DNA from: Burkholderia cenocepacia
GTDB lineage: Bacteria; Pseudomonadota; Gammaproteobacteria; Burkholderiales; Burkholderiaceae
Reading direction: 5' to 3'
DNA length: 64,000 bases
Assembly (NCBI RefSeq): GCF_900446215.1
Contig: NZ_UAQZ01000001.1
Coordinates: 1,736,001 to 1,800,000, forward strand
Below, in pieces: positions 37,140 to 45,461 of the stretch (its first letter is position 1; every line of letters begins with the position of its first letter). Position numbers and translations under genes: made by a program. The notes under the pieces were generated by a model that was given only the letters and a program-made list of their open reading frames with translations, was not told where the DNA came from and did no database searches.

Positions 37140-39896
37140 ATGAAGCGTTATACGGTCGGCATCGACCTCGGCACGAGCAATACGGTCGTCGCGTACGTCG
37201 AGGCCGGCTCCGACGCGATTCGCGTGTTCGACGTCGAGCAACTCGTCGGGCCCGGCGCGGTGGCCGCGCAGCCGCTGCTGCCGTCGGTGCGTTATCACCC
37301 GGCGGCGGGCGAGCTGCCGCCGGACGCGCTGCGGCTGCCGTGGGCGGCCGAGCCGAAGGCCGACACGAAGGCGGGCGCGGCCGGTGCGCCGCCGGCCGTG
37401 ATCGGCCGCTACGCGCGCACGCTGGGCGCGCAGGTGCCGGGCCGGCTCGTGTCGAGTGCGAAGAGCTGGCTGTCGCACGCGTCGGTCGATCGGCTCGCGG
37501 CGATCCTGCCGTGGGGCGCGGCCGACGGCGTCGACAAGGTGTCGCCCGTCGATGCGAGCGCGAGCTATCTCGCGCATGTGCGTGACGCGTGGAACGCGCA
37601 TTTTCCCGACGCGCCGCTCGCGCGGCAGGACGTGATCCTGACGGTGCCCGCGTCGTTCGACGACGGCGCGCGCGCGTTGACCGTCGAGGCCGCACGGCGC
37701 GCGAAGCTGCCGGCGCTGCGGTTGCTGGAAGAGCCGCAAGCCGCGTTCTACGACTGGCTGTACGGCCAGCGCGACACGTTGCGCGAGACGTTCGCCGCGG
37801 CGCGGCGCGTGCTGATCTGCGACGTCGGCGGCGGCACGACCGACCTCACGCTCGTCGACGTCGCGCCGGGCGACGATGGCGAGCCGACCTTCACGCGCGT
37901 CGGCGTCGGCAACCACCTGATGCTCGGCGGCGACAACATGGACCTCGCGCTCGCGCGCCTGGTCGAGTCACGGCTGACCGAGCCCGGTACGCGGCTGTCG
38001 GCCGCGAGCCTGTCGCAGCTCGTCGAGCGCTGCCGCGCGGCGAAGGAGCGGCTGCTCGGCGACGACGCGCCGGCGTCCGCCACCGTCACGCTGCTCGGCG
38101 CGGGCAGCAAGCTCGTCGGCGGCGCGCGCTCGGCCGAGCTGACGCGGCAGGAAGTCGAGCAGATCGTCGTCGACGGGTTCTTTCCGCAGGTCGAGGCCGG
38201 CGAACTGCCGCGCCGGGCGCGCGCGGCGATCGTCGAATTCGGCTTGCCGTATGCGAGCGACGCGGCCGTCACGCGCCACGTCGCCGCGTTCCTGAATCGT
38301 CATGCGGAAGGCCCGCTGCCGGACACGCTATTGCTCAACGGCGGCGTGTTCCGCGCGGGCGCGCTCGCCGGCCGGCTTGCGCAGACGCTCGGTGCGTGGC
38401 GCGGCGCGCCGCTCGACGTGCTGCACAACGCGCATCCCGACGTGGCCGTCGCGCGTGGCGCGGTGGCCTACGGGCTCGCGCGTGCCGGCCATGCGCCGCG
38501 CATCGGCGGCGGCTCCGCGCGCAGCTATTTCCTCGTGCTCGACGACGGTGCGGACGATTCCGCCGCCCGCGGCGTCTGCCTGCTGCCGCGCGGCGCGGAA
38601 GAGGGACGCGAGATCCGGCTCGACGATCGCACGTTCGCGCTGCAGCTCGGGCAGCCGGTGCGGTTCCACCTCGTATCGACGGTGGCCGACACGAAGTACC
38701 GGCCCGGCGATCTCGTCGATCTCGACGGCGGCGATTTCGTGCGGCTGCCGCCGATCGCGACGGTCGTCGACGCGAAGGCGGGTGGCGACGCGCGCGAAAC
38801 GCCGGTGAAGCTCACCGCGTCGCTGACCGAGGTCGGCACGCTCGAAATGCATTGCATCGCGACCGACGACGCGGCGCGCCGCTGGCGGCTCGAATTCCAG
38901 TTGCGCGGCGATGCGCCGGGGCACGGCGACGATGCGGCGTCCGCGCGGCATCCGCGGCTCGACCAGGCGATCGAGCTGATCGAGCGCTCGTTCGGCAGCA
39001 AGGCCGCGGGCGTGACGCCGAAGGACACGCGCCGGTTGCGCGCGCAACTCGAACAGGTGCTCGGCGCCCGCGAAGACTGGGACGTCGCGCTCGCGCGCGA
39101 ACTGTTCGACGCATTGCTCGCACGGGCGCGGCGGCGCCGTCGCTCGGCCGATCACGAGCGCGCGTGGCTGAATCTCGCCGGCTATTGCCTGCGTCCGGGC
39201 TTCGGTCATCCGCTCGACGCGTGGCGCATCGAGCAACTGTGGCCGCTGTTCGACGACGGCATTCAATACGTGACCGATGCGCAGGTGTGGTCCGAGTGGT
39301 GGACGCTGTGGCGGCGCGTGGCCGGCGGCCTCGACGACGATGCGCAGACGCAGGTGCGCGACGCGATCGCGTTCCTCGAACCGTCCGACGACAAGCGGCG
39401 CAAGCTGCCGTTCGATCCGGCCAAGGTCGGGCCGGCCGACATGACGCGGTTGTCGGCGTCGCTCGAACGGTTGCCCGTCGAGCGCAAGGTCGAGCTCGCC
39501 GAGCGCCTGATCGTGCAGCTGCAGAAGCCGGCCGAACGCGCGTTGTGCGCATGGGCGCTCGGGCGGATCGGTGCGCGGCGGCCGTTCTATGGCAGCGCGC
39601 ACAGTGTCGTGCCGGCGGAAATCGTTGGCGGCTGGCTCGATGCGCTGTTCGCGCTCGACTGGAAGCAGGTCGAGCCGGCCGCGTTCGCGGCCGCGCAGAT
39701 CGCGCGGATGACGGGCGACCGCTCGCGCGATTTGCCGGACGACACGCGCGAGGCCGTCATCAAGCGCCTGTCGGCCGCGAATGCATCGGCGGCGTGGATC
39801 GACATGGTCCGTGAAGCGATCGCGTTCGACGAAGCCGATACGGCGCGCGTATTCGGCGAAACGCTGCCGGCGGGGTTGAAGTTGCTGGCCGATTGA
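37140..39896 (+). CDS. Hsp70-family protein with C-terminal DUF3731
   Basis: 918 residues from ATG 37140, 5 bases after the previous stop. Residues 1-590 repeat the Hsp70 layout: GIDLGTSNTVVAYV, LVSSAKSWLSHASVDRLAAILP, LICDVGGGTTDLTLV, LGGDNMDLALARLV, LLNGGVFRA. Residues 610-918 are the alpha-helical DUF3731 domain ([82 protein letters not shown]). This extension is much longer than any Hsp70 lid. Paralogue of the preceding gene; likely works with it and DUF2760 as one complex (inference). Confidence 0.92.
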   Translation: MKRYTVGIDLGTSNTVVAYVEAGSDAIRVFDVEQLVGPGAVAAQPLLPSVRYHPAAGELPPDALRLPWAAEPKADTKAGAAGAPPAVIGRYARTLGAQVPGRLVSSAKSWLSHASVDRLAAILPWGAADGVDKVSPVDASASYLAHVRDAWNAHFPDAPLARQDVILTVPASFDDGARALTVEAARRAKLPALRLLEEPQAAFYDWLYGQRDTLRETFAAARRVLICDVGGGTTDLTLVDVAPGDDGEPTFTRVGVGNHLMLGGDNMDLALARLVESRLTEPGTRLSAASLSQLVERCRAAKERLLGDDAPASATVTLLGAGSKLVGGARSAELTRQEVEQIVVDGFFPQVEAGELPRRARAAIVEFGLPYASDAAVTRHVAAFLNRHAEGPLPDTLLLNGGVFRAGALAGRLAQTLGAWRGAPLDVLHNAHPDVAVARGAVAYGLARAGHAPRIGGGSARSYFLVLDDGADDSAARGVCLLPRGAEEGREIRLDDRTFALQLGQPVRFHLVSTVADTKYRPGDLVDLDGGDFVRLPPIATVVDAKAGGDARETPVKLTASLTEVGTLEMHCIATDDAARRWRLEFQLRGDAPGHGDDAASARHPRLDQAIELIERSFGSKAAGVTPKDTRRLRAQLEQVLGAREDWDVALARELFDALLARARRRRRSADHERAWLNLAGYCLRPGFGHPLDAWRIEQLWPLFDDGIQYVTDAQVWSEWWTLWRRVAGGLDDDAQTQVRDAIAFLEPSDDKRRKLPFDPAKVGPADMTRLSASLERLPVERKVELAERLIVQLQKPAERALCAWALGRIGARRPFYGSAHSVVPAEIVGGWLDALFALDWKQVEPAAFAAAQIARMTGDRSRDLPDDTREAVIKRLSAANASAAWIDMVREAIAFDEADTARVFGETLPAGLKLLAD

Positions 39897-39901
39897 AAGC
39901 A

Positions 39902-39946
39902 CGACCGGATGCTTCGATCTCGTTCGCAGATCGAAGCATCCGGTCG
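39902..39946. terminator. 19-bp perfect stem between convergent Hsp70 and ctlX genes
   Basis: Left arm 39902-39920 and right arm 39928-39946 are perfect reverse complements around a 7-base loop, with core ACCGGATGCTTCGATCT. It starts 6 bases after the Hsp70 stop and is 36 bases from the convergent gene's stop. There is no U-tract, but the length is exceptional for this window and implies a bidirectional terminator or a cruciform/RNA-protection element. Confidence 0.75.
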
Positions 39947-39981
39947 CGTCAACGGTAGCGTGACGTCAGAACCCGCTACAG

Positions 39982-40986
39982 TCAGGCGTGCGACACCGCT
40001 TCGCGCTCCCGTTCCATCGGTTCGATTGCCGCGCCGTCGCGTGCCGCCATCGAGCGCCGCGCGAGATGTATCCCCGCGAGCATGCAGCGCACCGACCCGC
40101 CGGCCAGCTCGATCGTCGGCACGTCGAGCGGCAGCAACCGCGCGGAGCGTTCGATCACCGCGCGCTGGTCGTGCGTGAGGCAGTCGAACGCACGCCGCGA
40201 CAGCGCGAGCACGCGCCCATCCTTCCCCGACAATTCCAGCGTATTGCCCGCGAAATTCGCGATCTGCGCGTGGTCGAGCGCGATCACAGCACGCCCCGTT
40301 TCGGTCAGGCGTTGCGCGATCTCGCCACGGCGGCGGCTGTTGGCGATCAGGTCGAGGCCGACCATCGCGAACTCGGTCGCGACGCTCATCATCACGTTCG
40401 TGTGATAGATCGGCTTGCCGTTCGCGTCGGCCGTGTCGAAGCAGATCGGCTCGAAGTTGAAGTGCGTGCAGAAGCGTTCGAGCGCGACCGGATCGGCACG
40501 GCGCGAGCGCGCGGTGTACGCGATCCGCGCGACGTGGTCGAGCGCCATCGCACCGGTGCCTTCGAGGAACACGTCGTCGTATTCGAGGCCCGAGTAGTCG
40601 ATCACGTCCTGCACGCGGTACTCGGCCTTCAGCATCTCGATCACGTCCGCCCGCCGCTCGCGGCGACGGTTCGGGCTGTGCATCGGATACAGCGCGACAT
40701 GGCCGCCCGGATGCGTCGAGAACCAGTTGTTCGGGAACACGGAGTCGGGTGTGTCGCGCTCGCCGTGGTCGTCGAACACGTGCACGCGCACGCCCGCATC
40801 GGCGAGCGTGCGCGCGGCGGCCGTGACTTCGTCGCGCGCGGCGGCCGATATCGACGAGGTGTCGCACGCACCGCCTGCGGCCGTGCACTGGAACGCGTTG
40901 TCGGCCGCGGTCTGCGGGTTCGGCAGGAAGCGGTGCGGCCGGATCATCACGACGGCGGATGGCGCCTGGATCGATACGAGATTCAT
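39982..40986 (-). CDS. ctlX: CtlX-like amidinotransferase-fold hydrolase (citrulline/arginine use)
   Basis: 334 residues. Amidinotransferase/DDAH pentein fold: substrate-side MIRPHRFLPNPQTAADNAFQ, SVFPNNWFSTHPGGHVALYPM, FLEGTGAMALDHVARIAY, the catalytic His region IYHTNVMMSVATEFAMVG, and the nucleophile Cys near the end, GGSVRCMLAGIHL. The family hydrolyses guanidino or ureido groups (arginine, citrulline or methylated arginines). Next to a true ornithine cyclodeaminase, ornithine formation is likely, supporting CtlX-type citrulline use, but arginine deiminase-like activity cannot be excluded. Confidence 0.8.
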   Translation of the reverse strand: MNLVSIQAPSAVVMIRPHRFLPNPQTAADNAFQCTAAGGACDTSSISAAARDEVTAAARTLADAGVRVHVFDDHGERDTPDSVFPNNWFSTHPGGHVALYPMHSPNRRRERRADVIEMLKAEYRVQDVIDYSGLEYDDVFLEGTGAMALDHVARIAYTARSRRADPVALERFCTHFNFEPICFDTADANGKPIYHTNVMMSVATEFAMVGLDLIANSRRRGEIAQRLTETGRAVIALDHAQIANFAGNTLELSGKDGRVLALSRRAFDCLTHDQRAVIERSARLLPLDVPTIELAGGSVRCMLAGIHLARRSMAARDGAAIEPMEREREAVSHA

Positions 40987-41013
40987 GAAGGGCGGGAGCG
41001 GAGGGAGGAAAAC

Positions 41014-41033
41014 GGGCGGCGCAGGGGCCGCCC
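41014..41033 (-). terminator. Hairpin with U-tract between ocd and ctlX
   Basis: Read on the minus strand, GGGCGGC pairs with GCCGCCC around a 6-base loop, directly followed by GTTTTCC. It lies in the 58-base gap after ocd and before ctlX and could attenuate ctlX relative to ocd. Confidence 0.5.
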
Positions 41034-41044
41034 CCAGCTGACGG

Positions 41045-42124
41045 TCAGCGCGCGAACGCGGCGACGGCTTCGGTCACGAACGCCGCGTGGCCGTGCGCGA
41101 TCGCGGCCGGGTCGTCGATCAGCGCGAACAGGTTCTTGGGATCGACGGCCGGCGGAATCAGCGCGATCTCGACGCCCGCGTTGTGCTGCTGCGCGAGCGC
41201 GTACAGGTAGCGCAGCGCCGAGTAATCCTCGAGCGCGAAGCCGACCGAGTCGAACACCGTGACTTCGTCCGCGCGCTCGCGGCCAGCCGTTTCGCGCTGC
41301 AGCACGCGCCACAGCTCGGTCACGGGGAAGTCGGCCGGCATCTGCTGGATCTCGCCCTCGATGCGCGACTGCGGCTCGAATTCGACGAACACGCGGCCCG
41401 CGTGCAGCACGCCCGCCTCGAGTTCGGTCTTGCCCGGGCAATCGCCGCCGACGGCGTTCAGATGCATGCCGGGCTCGATCATGTCGGCCGTGACGATCGT
41501 CGCGTATGCCTTGTCGGCGGTGACGGTCGTCACGATGTCGGCGCCGCGCACGGCGTCGGCGGTCGAGGCCGCGCGCACGACCCGCAATTTCGGGTACGCG
41601 GCGAGATTTCGCACGAGCTTGTCGGTTGCGCGCGGATCGACGTCGAACACGCGGATTTCGTCGATGCCGAGCAGCGTGTGGAACGCGATCGCCTGGAATT
41701 CGCTTTGCGCGCCGTTGCCGATCAGCGCCATCGTGCGCGAATCGGGCCGGGCGAGCGCCTGCGCGGCGAGGACCGACGTCGCGGCCGTGCGCAGCGCGGT
41801 GGTGAGCGTGAGTTCGGCGAGCAGCAGCGGGTAGCCGGTATCGACTTCGGCGAGCGCGCCGAACGCCATCACCGTGTGCATCCCGCGCGCCGCATTGACG
41901 GGATGGCCGTTCACATACTTGAACGCGAACAGCGACGCGTTCGCGACGGGCATCAGCTCGATCACGCCGTCGCGCGAGTGGCACGCGACGCGCGGCGACT
42001 TGTCGAAATCGGCCCAGTGCAGGTAGTCGGCGCGCAGCGTGTCGACGAGTTCGCGCAGGAACGTCGTGACGCCGGTCCTGGCGATCAGGCGGGCGGTGGC
42101 GGGAACGTCGAGGAAGCGAGTCAT
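41045..42124 (-). CDS. ocd: Ornithine cyclodeaminase
   Basis: 359 residues from ATG 42124 with GGAGA upstream on the minus strand. It closely resembles, as I recall it, Pseudomonas putida Ocd: FDKSARVA-like FDKSPRVACHSRDGVIELMPVA, FKYVNGHPVNAARGMHTVMAFG, ALIGNGAQSEFQAIAFHTLLGI (NAD fold), LNAVGGDCPGKTELEAGVL, VFVEFEPQSRIEGEIQQ and TVFDSVGFALEDYSALRY. Ocd converts ornithine to proline with NH3 release. Downstream ctlX could supply ornithine, forming a short route to proline. Confidence 0.93.
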   Translation of the reverse strand: MTRFLDVPATARLIARTGVTTFLRELVDTLRADYLHWADFDKSPRVACHSRDGVIELMPVANASLFAFKYVNGHPVNAARGMHTVMAFGALAEVDTGYPLLLAELTLTTALRTAATSVLAAQALARPDSRTMALIGNGAQSEFQAIAFHTLLGIDEIRVFDVDPRATDKLVRNLAAYPKLRVVRAASTADAVRGADIVTTVTADKAYATIVTADMIEPGMHLNAVGGDCPGKTELEAGVLHAGRVFVEFEPQSRIEGEIQQMPADFPVTELWRVLQRETAGRERADEVTVFDSVGFALEDYSALRYLYALAQQHNAGVEIALIPPAVDPKNLFALIDDPAAIAHGHAAFVTEAVAAFAR

Positions 42125-42312
42125 CGGTCTGTCTCCATATTCGGTGCCGGTACGGGTGTCCGGGCGTTCTGGTCGACCGGGCGGGGTGTCGGCGCGAATC
42201 CGGGCTTGCTGAAAAAGCAGCGGCGCGGCGGGTCGGCCGGTCGATGGAGTCATTATTTCCGTGAGTCGAGCCAACAAAAAGACGGCAAAAGTGGCAGATT
42301 TCTCGATAGACT

Positions 42313-42325
42313 TGGCAAATTGCCA
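42313..42325. promoter_or_regulatory. Palindrome in ocd/lrp divergent region
   Basis: TGGCAAATTGCCA at 42313-42325 is symmetric around a central A, with further TGGCA/TTCCGGCA elements nearby (42285-42350) in an A/T-rich stretch of the 294-base gap. It suits binding of the Lrp/AsnC regulator encoded at 42419, which typically contacts several such sites. Confidence 0.55.
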
Positions 42326-42418
42326 GCCATTTCCGGCACTTTGAACAGTTCACGCTGGCCGGAACGGGCGGCCTCCGGCACGCTGGCGGCCGGTTCACGC
42401 TCAACAGGAAAGCCGTTC

Positions 42419-42850
42419 ATGATCACGCTCGACGACGTCGACCGTCAGCTCATCGCGCTGCTGCGCGACAACGCGCGACTGCCCGTCGTCGCGTTGGCGA
42501 AAGAATTGCGCGTGGCGCGCGCGACCGTGCAGAACCGCCTCACGCGGCTCGAGAAAAACGGCGTGATCGTCGGCTATACGGTACGGCTCAAGCCGGCCGC
42601 CGAACGGCACCGGATTCGCGCGCTGATGTCGATCGCGGTGCAGGGCAATCGCGGCGCGGAGGTGGTGAAGGTGCTGCGCGGGCATCCGAACGTCGCGTCG
42701 ATCCACAGCACGAACGGGCGCTGGGATCTCGTCGCCGAGCTGCACGCCGATTCGCTCGAGCACTTCGATCGCGTGCTCGGCGCGATCCGGCTGATCGACG
42801 GAATCGCCAATACCGAGACGAGCATCTTGTTGTCGACGCACAAGGCGTGA
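42419..42850 (+). CDS. Lrp/AsnC-family regulator
   Basis: 143 residues from ATG 42419 (AGGAAAG upstream). N-terminal HTH LDDVDRQLIALLRDNARLPVVALAKELRVARATVQNRLTRLEKNGVIVGYTV; C-terminal RAM/AsnC ligand domain RIRALMSIAVQGNRGAEVVKVLRGHPNVASIHSTNGRWDLVAELHA. It probably senses an amino acid (citrulline, arginine, ornithine or proline are natural guesses) and controls the divergent ocd-ctlX genes. Confidence 0.92.
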   Translation: MITLDDVDRQLIALLRDNARLPVVALAKELRVARATVQNRLTRLEKNGVIVGYTVRLKPAAERHRIRALMSIAVQGNRGAEVVKVLRGHPNVASIHSTNGRWDLVAELHADSLEHFDRVLGAIRLIDGIANTETSILLSTHKA

Positions 42851-42886
42851 CGCGGGCGGGGGCCCGCGCCACCTCTTTCGCTGCGG

Positions 42887-43480
42887 TCAGGCCGTGGCCG
42901 CCGGTGCCGGGAACACCGGCTCGCCGAGCGTCAGCATCAACCGGTTCGCCCACGCGAAGATCGCGATGGCGTGCGACAGGTCGAGAATCTCCTCGTGCGT
43001 CAACCCTTCGACTTCGAGCGCCGCAATGTCATCTTCGCCGATCGCGTCGGGCCGTTCGGTCAACGCGATCGCGTAGCGGACGATCGCGCGTTCGCGCGCC
43101 GTCGTGCCGGCCGTCGCCGGATCCTCGAACACCTGTTCGATCGCATCGGTGCGTTTCGCGAGCTGCGCGAAGCGCTGCGCATGCACCGACGCGCAGTACA
43201 CGCAGCCGTTCACGCGCGATACGGCCGTGCTCGCCAGTTCGCGCTCCGCGCGCGACAGCCCGCCGGGACCGTACATGATCGCGTTGAATACGCCCGAGCG
43301 TTGCCGCAGGATGTCGGGAAGGTGGACGAGCAGCAGGTAATAGTCGGACGTCTTCGCTTGCGGGTGGCTCGCTTCGAGCACCGCGAGCTGATCGGGTGTC
43401 GCCGTGTCGAGCGATACCGTGTCGAGCCACGCACGCCAGCCGAGCGTGTCGGACGTGAAGCCGTGGGCTGCCGTCGTCAT
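42887..43480 (-). CDS. Peroxidase-related AhpD/CMD-fold protein
   Basis: 197 residues. Carboxymuconolactone decarboxylase/AhpD-like helical core with the redox CVYCASVH motif (CxxCxxxH, as in AhpD active sites) in SRVNGCVYCASVHAQRFAQL; LSRAERELASTAVS precedes it. This fits the uncharacterised peroxidase-related enzyme group. Its start overlaps the stop of the next CMD gene (ATGA), and together with the FAD monooxygenase it forms a three-gene operon. Confidence 0.85.
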   Translation of the reverse strand: MTTAAHGFTSDTLGWRAWLDTVSLDTATPDQLAVLEASHPQAKTSDYYLLLVHLPDILRQRSGVFNAIMYGPGGLSRAERELASTAVSRVNGCVYCASVHAQRFAQLAKRTDAIEQVFEDPATAGTTARERAIVRYAIALTERPDAIGEDDIAALEVEGLTHEEILDLSHAIAIFAWANRLMLTLGEPVFPAPAATA

Positions 43481-44004
43481 GCGGCCTCCGCGGCACGTGC
43501 CTGAAGCGCCCGCGCGGCCGCGGCGACGCGCAACTGATACGCGACGAACGCGACGAGCTGCGACAGCGCGACGATCGCGGATGTCGTGAGCCCGGCCGAT
43601 TTCAGCGCGTCGAGATCGGATGCGCGCGCGTCGGCCGGGGCGTGCGTCAGGCGCTTCGCGTGCAACAGGATCGCGCCGAGGCGGCGCGGCAGTGCGTCGA
43701 GCGCGTCGGCATCCGCCCGTTCGATGTCGTCGAGCGTGCCGCCCGCGTCGAGCAATCGGGCGCGATAGATGTCGGCCAGCGCGTGCGCATTCGACTGCCG
43801 TGCGACATACCGCGCCGCATGCAGCCGCTCGATCAGCGAAAGATCGGGCAACGCGGGATCGAACAGCGCGGCTTCGCTCAGTTGCGTCGGCAGCAGCACC
43901 TTGTCGCGGGCGCGGCGCAGCGCGGCGACGGCGTCGCCTTCCCGCAGGCCGGCTGCCGCGTCGATCGTATCCGGCCCGACGGCCGGCGTGATGGAGTCAG
44001 TCAT
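43477..44004 (-). CDS. CMD-domain protein (partner of peroxidase-related enzyme)
   Basis: 175 residues, Ala-rich helical protein of the carboxymuconolactone-decarboxylase-like group that recurs beside the AhpD-like gene (LPDLSLIERLHAARYVARQSNAHALADIYRARLL; LTTSAIVALSQLVAFVAYQLRVAAAARAL). The redox CxxC is absent, suggesting a structural partner of the neighbouring peroxidase-related protein. ATGA overlaps on both sides (43477-43480 and 44001-44004) imply strict translational coupling. Confidence 0.75.
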   Translation of the reverse strand: MTDSITPAVGPDTIDAAAGLREGDAVAALRRARDKVLLPTQLSEAALFDPALPDLSLIERLHAARYVARQSNAHALADIYRARLLDAGGTLDDIERADADALDALPRRLGAILLHAKRLTHAPADARASDLDALKSAGLTTSAIVALSQLVAFVAYQLRVAAAARALQARAAEAA

Positions 44005-45461
44005 CGTTTCGGTGTTCCTTCGTCGTCAAAGTGATCGAGGGCGTCGGCGTCGCGCCATTCGTCGCCCTGCAACTCCGCATTCGCGTAGGCGACGAGCGCG
44101 TCGTAGTGGCGGTCGCGATCGGCATCGAACAACCGGCTCGCAATTCCGCGTGCCAGCCGCTCCGCGCCCGCGCTGATCGCCGGGATGTCGCCGGACAGCT
44201 TGCCGTGGCTCAGGCTCGCCGCATGGTTGAAGCAATGAATCCGCGTGACGGCCGGGCACGCGCCGCGCTCGCGCTCCTGGAACGCGAACGCGGGGCCGAG
44301 ATCGGGCGACTCGGCGAGCTCGTCGAGCCGCAGCGCCGGGTCCGGCTGGTAGCGATCCTTCCAGCGCCGCACGTGCGCGCCGAACGACGCGAATTCGTCG
44401 CGCGTCGTCCAGTCCGAATGAAAACCCGTCGCGAAGATCAGGAAATCGACCGTGTAGCGGCCGCGCGGCGTCGTTACTTCCAGCCCGTCCGCATGGTCGG
44501 CGAGCGTCTCGATCGGGCTGCCCGCATGAAAGTGCGCATGGTCGTGGCGCGAGACGCGCAGCACGCTGTCGCGCGGCGGCGGCGTTTGCGACGTCAGCGC
44601 GTAGTGCATGAAGCGCCACTTCGTTGCGTCGTCGAGATCGGCGTAGCCGTGCACGAGGCCCGGGCTGCCGATGCCGGTCAGCTTGTTGATGCGCGGAATG
44701 TCCGCGCGACGGAAGAACAGGTCGACGCGCGCGGCGCCCGCTTCCAGCGCCGTGCCCGCGTTGTCGAACGCGGACGCGCCCGCGCCGACCACGCCGACGC
44801 GCTTGCCCGCGAGCGCGGCGAAGTCGATCGGCTCGGACGAATGGGCCCAGCGCGTGCGCGGCGCACGTTGCGCGACGGGCGGCACATACGGGCCGCCGAG
44901 CCCGTCGCGACCGGTCGCGAGCACGACGTGCCGCGCGAGCAGCGTCTGTGCTTCGCCGTTGCCGCGCACGTCGAGCGCGAGCAGGCCGTCGTCGCGCGGG
45001 CGCAGCGCGACGAGCGTCGTGTCGTTGCGTACCTGCAGGTCGAGCACGCGCCGATACCAGCGCAGGTAGTCCATCCATTGCGGGCGCGGGATCTTGTAGA
45101 GCGCGTCCCACGCGTCGCGGCCGTATTGCGCTTCGAACCAGGCGCGGAACGTCAGCGCGGGCAGGCCGAGCGCGGGGCCCGCGAGCTGCTTGGGCGAACG
45201 CAGCGTCTCCATCCGCGCGAACGTGACCCACGGGCCTTCGTAGCCGGCCGGCGCGCGGTCGATCACGCACTGGTTGTCGATGCCGAGCAGGCGCAGCTCG
45301 GCGGAAGCCGCGAGCCCGGCCATTCCGCCGCCGACGATCGCGACGTCGAGCACGCGCACGCCGTCCGCTTCGCGCGACGGCACCCACGACGGCGCGGGCA
45401 GGTCGAGCCAGCGCAGGTCCTGCGCGAGCCGCGCTTCGAGTGCGTCGAGCTGGCTCGTCAT
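44001..45461 (-). CDS. FAD/NAD(P)-binding flavin-containing monooxygenase-like protein
   Basis: 486 residues from ATG 45461. FAD motif VAIVGGGMAGLAASAELRLLGI near residue 40, second nucleotide-binding motif GKRVGVVGAGASAFDNAGTAL (NADPH), and DFLIFATGFHSDW, typical of flavin monooxygenases/Baeyer-Villiger relatives. Other landmarks: GPWVTFARMETLRSPKQ and HAHFHAGSPIETL. Start and stop both overlap neighbours (ATGA), so it is coupled to the LysR upstream and the CMD genes downstream. Substrate unknown, probably delivered by the divergent ABC transporter (inference). Confidence 0.87.
   Translation of the reverse strand: MTSQLDALEARLAQDLRWLDLPAPSWVPSREADGVRVLDVAIVGGGMAGLAASAELRLLGIDNQCVIDRAPAGYEGPWVTFARMETLRSPKQLAGPALGLPALTFRAWFEAQYGRDAWDALYKIPRPQWMDYLRWYRRVLDLQVRNDTTLVALRPRDDGLLALDVRGNGEAQTLLARHVVLATGRDGLGGPYVPPVAQRAPRTRWAHSSEPIDFAALAGKRVGVVGAGASAFDNAGTALEAGAARVDLFFRRADIPRINKLTGIGSPGLVHGYADLDDATKWRFMHYALTSQTPPPRDSVLRVSRHDHAHFHAGSPIETLADHADGLEVTTPRGRYTVDFLIFATGFHSDWTTRDEFASFGAHVRRWKDRYQPDPALRLDELAESPDLGPAFAFQERERGACPAVTRIHCFNHAASLSHGKLSGDIPAISAGAERLARGIASRLFDADRDRHYDALVAYANAELQGDEWRDADALDHFDDEGTPKR

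Noticed and set aside
35002..37695. Large minus-strand frame opposite the Hsp70 genes
   Set aside because: Arg/Ala-rich with no domain; antisense shadow of a high-GC coding strand.
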